Origin: a virus | DNA: 37,282 bases | IMG/VR virus record: IMGVR_UViG_3300036770_006325 | Coordinates: 1-37,282 of that record | Strand: one strand, 5' to 3' | Shown: piece by piece, positions 36,297 to 37,282 of the stretch | How the letters are laid out: each line of letters begins with the position of its first letter | Numbering within the stretch: the first letter of the stretch is position 1 | Program-made: the position numbers and the translations under genes | The notes under the pieces: model-generated | What the model was told of the DNA's origin: nothing | Seen by the model: the letters and a program-made list of their open reading frames with translations, nothing else | Databases searched by the model: none

Positions 36297-36677
36297 ATGA
36301 AAAATATAATCCGTAAAATATTAAATGAAGAACTTAATGAATTTGGCTTTGATACTGAAATAGATCCTGCAACAGAATTTCTTTATAACAAATTCATGGA
36401 ATGTAAATTGGAAAAAGTAGAATCAAAAAAATGGTTGGGTTGGACTCGTTACGTTGATAAAAATGGTAAAATTTTATTCCTAGATAATATTAATACCGGT
36501 GATAAAAATACTGTTTTATACTTTGATTATGGTGAGATTTATAAAAAACTAGAAGAAATGGGATTAAATTATGAAGAAATGAAAAAACTTTGTGTTGATA
36601 TGTTGTATGAAACCCACAAACGAAAAGCATTAACAGCTTTGAAAAGAATTTTTTTTCCATTTGATATTGTTGTATGA
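36297..36677 (+). CDS. Leader-bearing small protein
   Basis: 126 residues. N-terminus MKNIIRKILNEELNEFGF: basic helix followed by ILNE, the closest match in the window to the T4-type L-N-E cleavage site. The remainder is one domain of about 110 residues with GWTRYVDKNGKILFLDN, not recognised. A 31-base direct repeat begins inside codons of the C-terminus (LYETHKRK) and recurs at the stop. Confidence 0.65.
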   Translation: MKNIIRKILNEELNEFGFDTEIDPATEFLYNKFMECKLEKVESKKWLGWTRYVDKNGKILFLDNINTGDKNTVLYFDYGEIYKKLEEMGLNYEEMKKLCVDMLYETHKRKALTALKRIFFPFDIVV

Positions 36678-36692
36678 AACCCACAAACGAAA
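36595..36692 (+). repeat. 31-base direct repeat at a gene end
   Basis: TTGATA followed by TGTTGTATGAAACCCACAAA and CGAAA at 36595-36625 recurs at 36661-36692 with one extra T. The second copy spans the gene's TGA stop. Confidence 0.85.
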
Positions 36693-36752
36693 GGTGTTGA
36701 CTAATTAATTTATTGTTAATATATTAATTAAAAATAAACAAAATCATTTTTA

Positions 36753-37277
36753 ATGAATAAAAATAAAAATTCCCACAGAATTAACGAGGCTATTAGAAAT
36801 CCTCAAATTAGAATTGTGGGTGACGGAATTGAATCAAAAGTTTGTTCAGTCCAAGAAGCGATGAAAATTGCTGAACCATTAGGTGTTGATGTGGTAGAGA
36901 TAAACCCAAACTCAAACCCACCTGTTTGTAAATTAATTCGTTACGACAAATTTCTTTACGAAGAAAAAAGAAAACAAAAAGAAATTGAAAAGAAAAACCG
37001 TGAACAACGTGTTGATCTTAAAGAAATCGGTTTAGGACCAAACACTGATACACATGATATTGATTTTAAACTAAAACATGCAATAAATTTTTTATCAAAA
37101 GGTGATAAAGTTAAACTTGTAATGAAATTTAGTGGTCGTGAAATGATGTTTAAAGAAAGAGGGGAAAAGTTAGTATTAGAATTTATTCAAAGATTAGAAG
37201 AATATGGTGTCGCAGAATCTTTACCCAAATTTGAAGGTAAAAGAATGTTTGTTACTATAAGATCTAAAGTAAAATAA
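36753..37277 (+). CDS. infC: Translation initiation factor IF-3
   Basis: 174 residues, full length for bacterial IF3. The N-terminal domain has RINEAIRNPQIRIVGDG and VDVVEINPNSNPPVCKLI; the linker is lysine-rich (EEKRKQKEIEKKNREQ); the C-terminal domain includes LKHAINFLSKGDKVKLVMKF and GREM. IF3 binds the 30S subunit, keeps subunits apart and checks the start codon and initiator tRNA. It starts with ATG, not the autoregulatory AUU of many cellular infC genes, so the usual feedback on its own start would be absent. No rpmI/rplT follow within the last few bases. Confidence 0.96.
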   Translation: MNKNKNSHRINEAIRNPQIRIVGDGIESKVCSVQEAMKIAEPLGVDVVEINPNSNPPVCKLIRYDKFLYEEKRKQKEIEKKNREQRVDLKEIGLGPNTDTHDIDFKLKHAINFLSKGDKVKLVMKFSGREMMFKERGEKLVLEFIQRLEEYGVAESLPKFEGKRMFVTIRSKVK

Positions 37278-37282
37278 AAAAA

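Noticed and set aside
1-37282. Alternative genetic code (TAG or TGA reassigned), as in some Bacteroidetes phages
   Set aside because: Genes end normally with TAA, TAG (for example 9533-9535, 20433-20435) and TGA, and the long genes, including the 1154-codon one, have no internal stops.
1-37282. CRISPR array or insertion sequence
   Set aside because: No regularly spaced repeats of CRISPR type, and no transposase with terminal inverted repeats, were seen. The repeats found are pairs or short tandem units.

Overview
The window looks like part of a very large (jumbo-class) bacteriophage genome infecting a Bacteroidetes/Flavobacteria host. It is strongly AT-rich and densely packed with many small unknown genes. 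Several promoters fit the Bacteroidetes consensus (TTGAC[A/G], 16-17 bp, TAnnTTTG). There are 18 convincing tRNA genes, a tmRNA, ribosomal protein bS21, IF3, DHFR and several homing endonucleases. One secreted protein ends in a segment resembling a type IX secretion signal, and two lipoproteins have clear lipoboxes. TAG, TAA and TGA all end genes, so the standard code applies. A host integrated or plasmid copy cannot be excluded from sequence alone.

Layout. 1-840: a small Cys-rich gene, then an RNA cluster with two Met tRNAs and two oversized tRNA-like elements. 886-1458: UVR-motif protein. 1458-2364: tRNA operon 1 (promoter, leader peptide, attenuator, eight tRNAs, terminator). 2401-3630: three unknown genes. 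3724-5748: tRNA operon 2 (promoter, structured leader, leader peptide, attenuator, eight clear tRNAs, two tRNA-like elements, a PD-(D/E)XK-type endonuclease). 5749-14594: a HExxH metalloprotease-like protein, Fpg/Nei glycosylase, two metallophosphoesterases, DHFR, a cyclic-phosphate-type receiver protein, a secreted nuclease, an HNH endonuclease and an orphan small RNA. 14646-15268: tmRNA interrupted by a group I intron. 15371-24490: secreted proteins, a nucleotidyltransferase/PcfJ-like fusion, bS21 and endonucleases. 24556-31404: a co-directional run of proteins sharing the N-terminal motif (I/L)xESEEDFxW, ending in a 1154-residue modular polyprotein. 31437-37277: small proteins, CYTH, Nudix, isochorismatase-like, two probable structural proteins, GIY-YIG endonuclease and IF3.

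The main discovery candidate is the control of the two tRNA operons. Each has a short leader ORF whose codons match the tRNAs encoded downstream. In operon 1, codons 3-17 (NWHNISINISNRINS) use only amino acids of the eight tRNAs (Ser-UGA, His, Asn, Ile-GAU, Trp, Ser-GCU, Ile-UAU, Arg), and every tRNA has a matching codon. The leader ORF then contains one strand of an antiterminator that competes with an intrinsic terminator in front of the tRNAs. This is the logic of amino-acid biosynthetic attenuation, applied to a viral tRNA array.

A second candidate is the set of proteins with a common N-terminal lysine/isoleucine helix followed by (I/L)xE|S. The same signature recurs nine times inside one polyprotein. 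It resembles capsid-targeting and prohead-protease sites of T4-like phages and suggests internal virion proteins released by proteolysis. The translation genes together (tRNAs, initiator-like Met tRNAs, tmRNA with an unusual tag, bS21, IF3) suggest extensive takeover of host translation.
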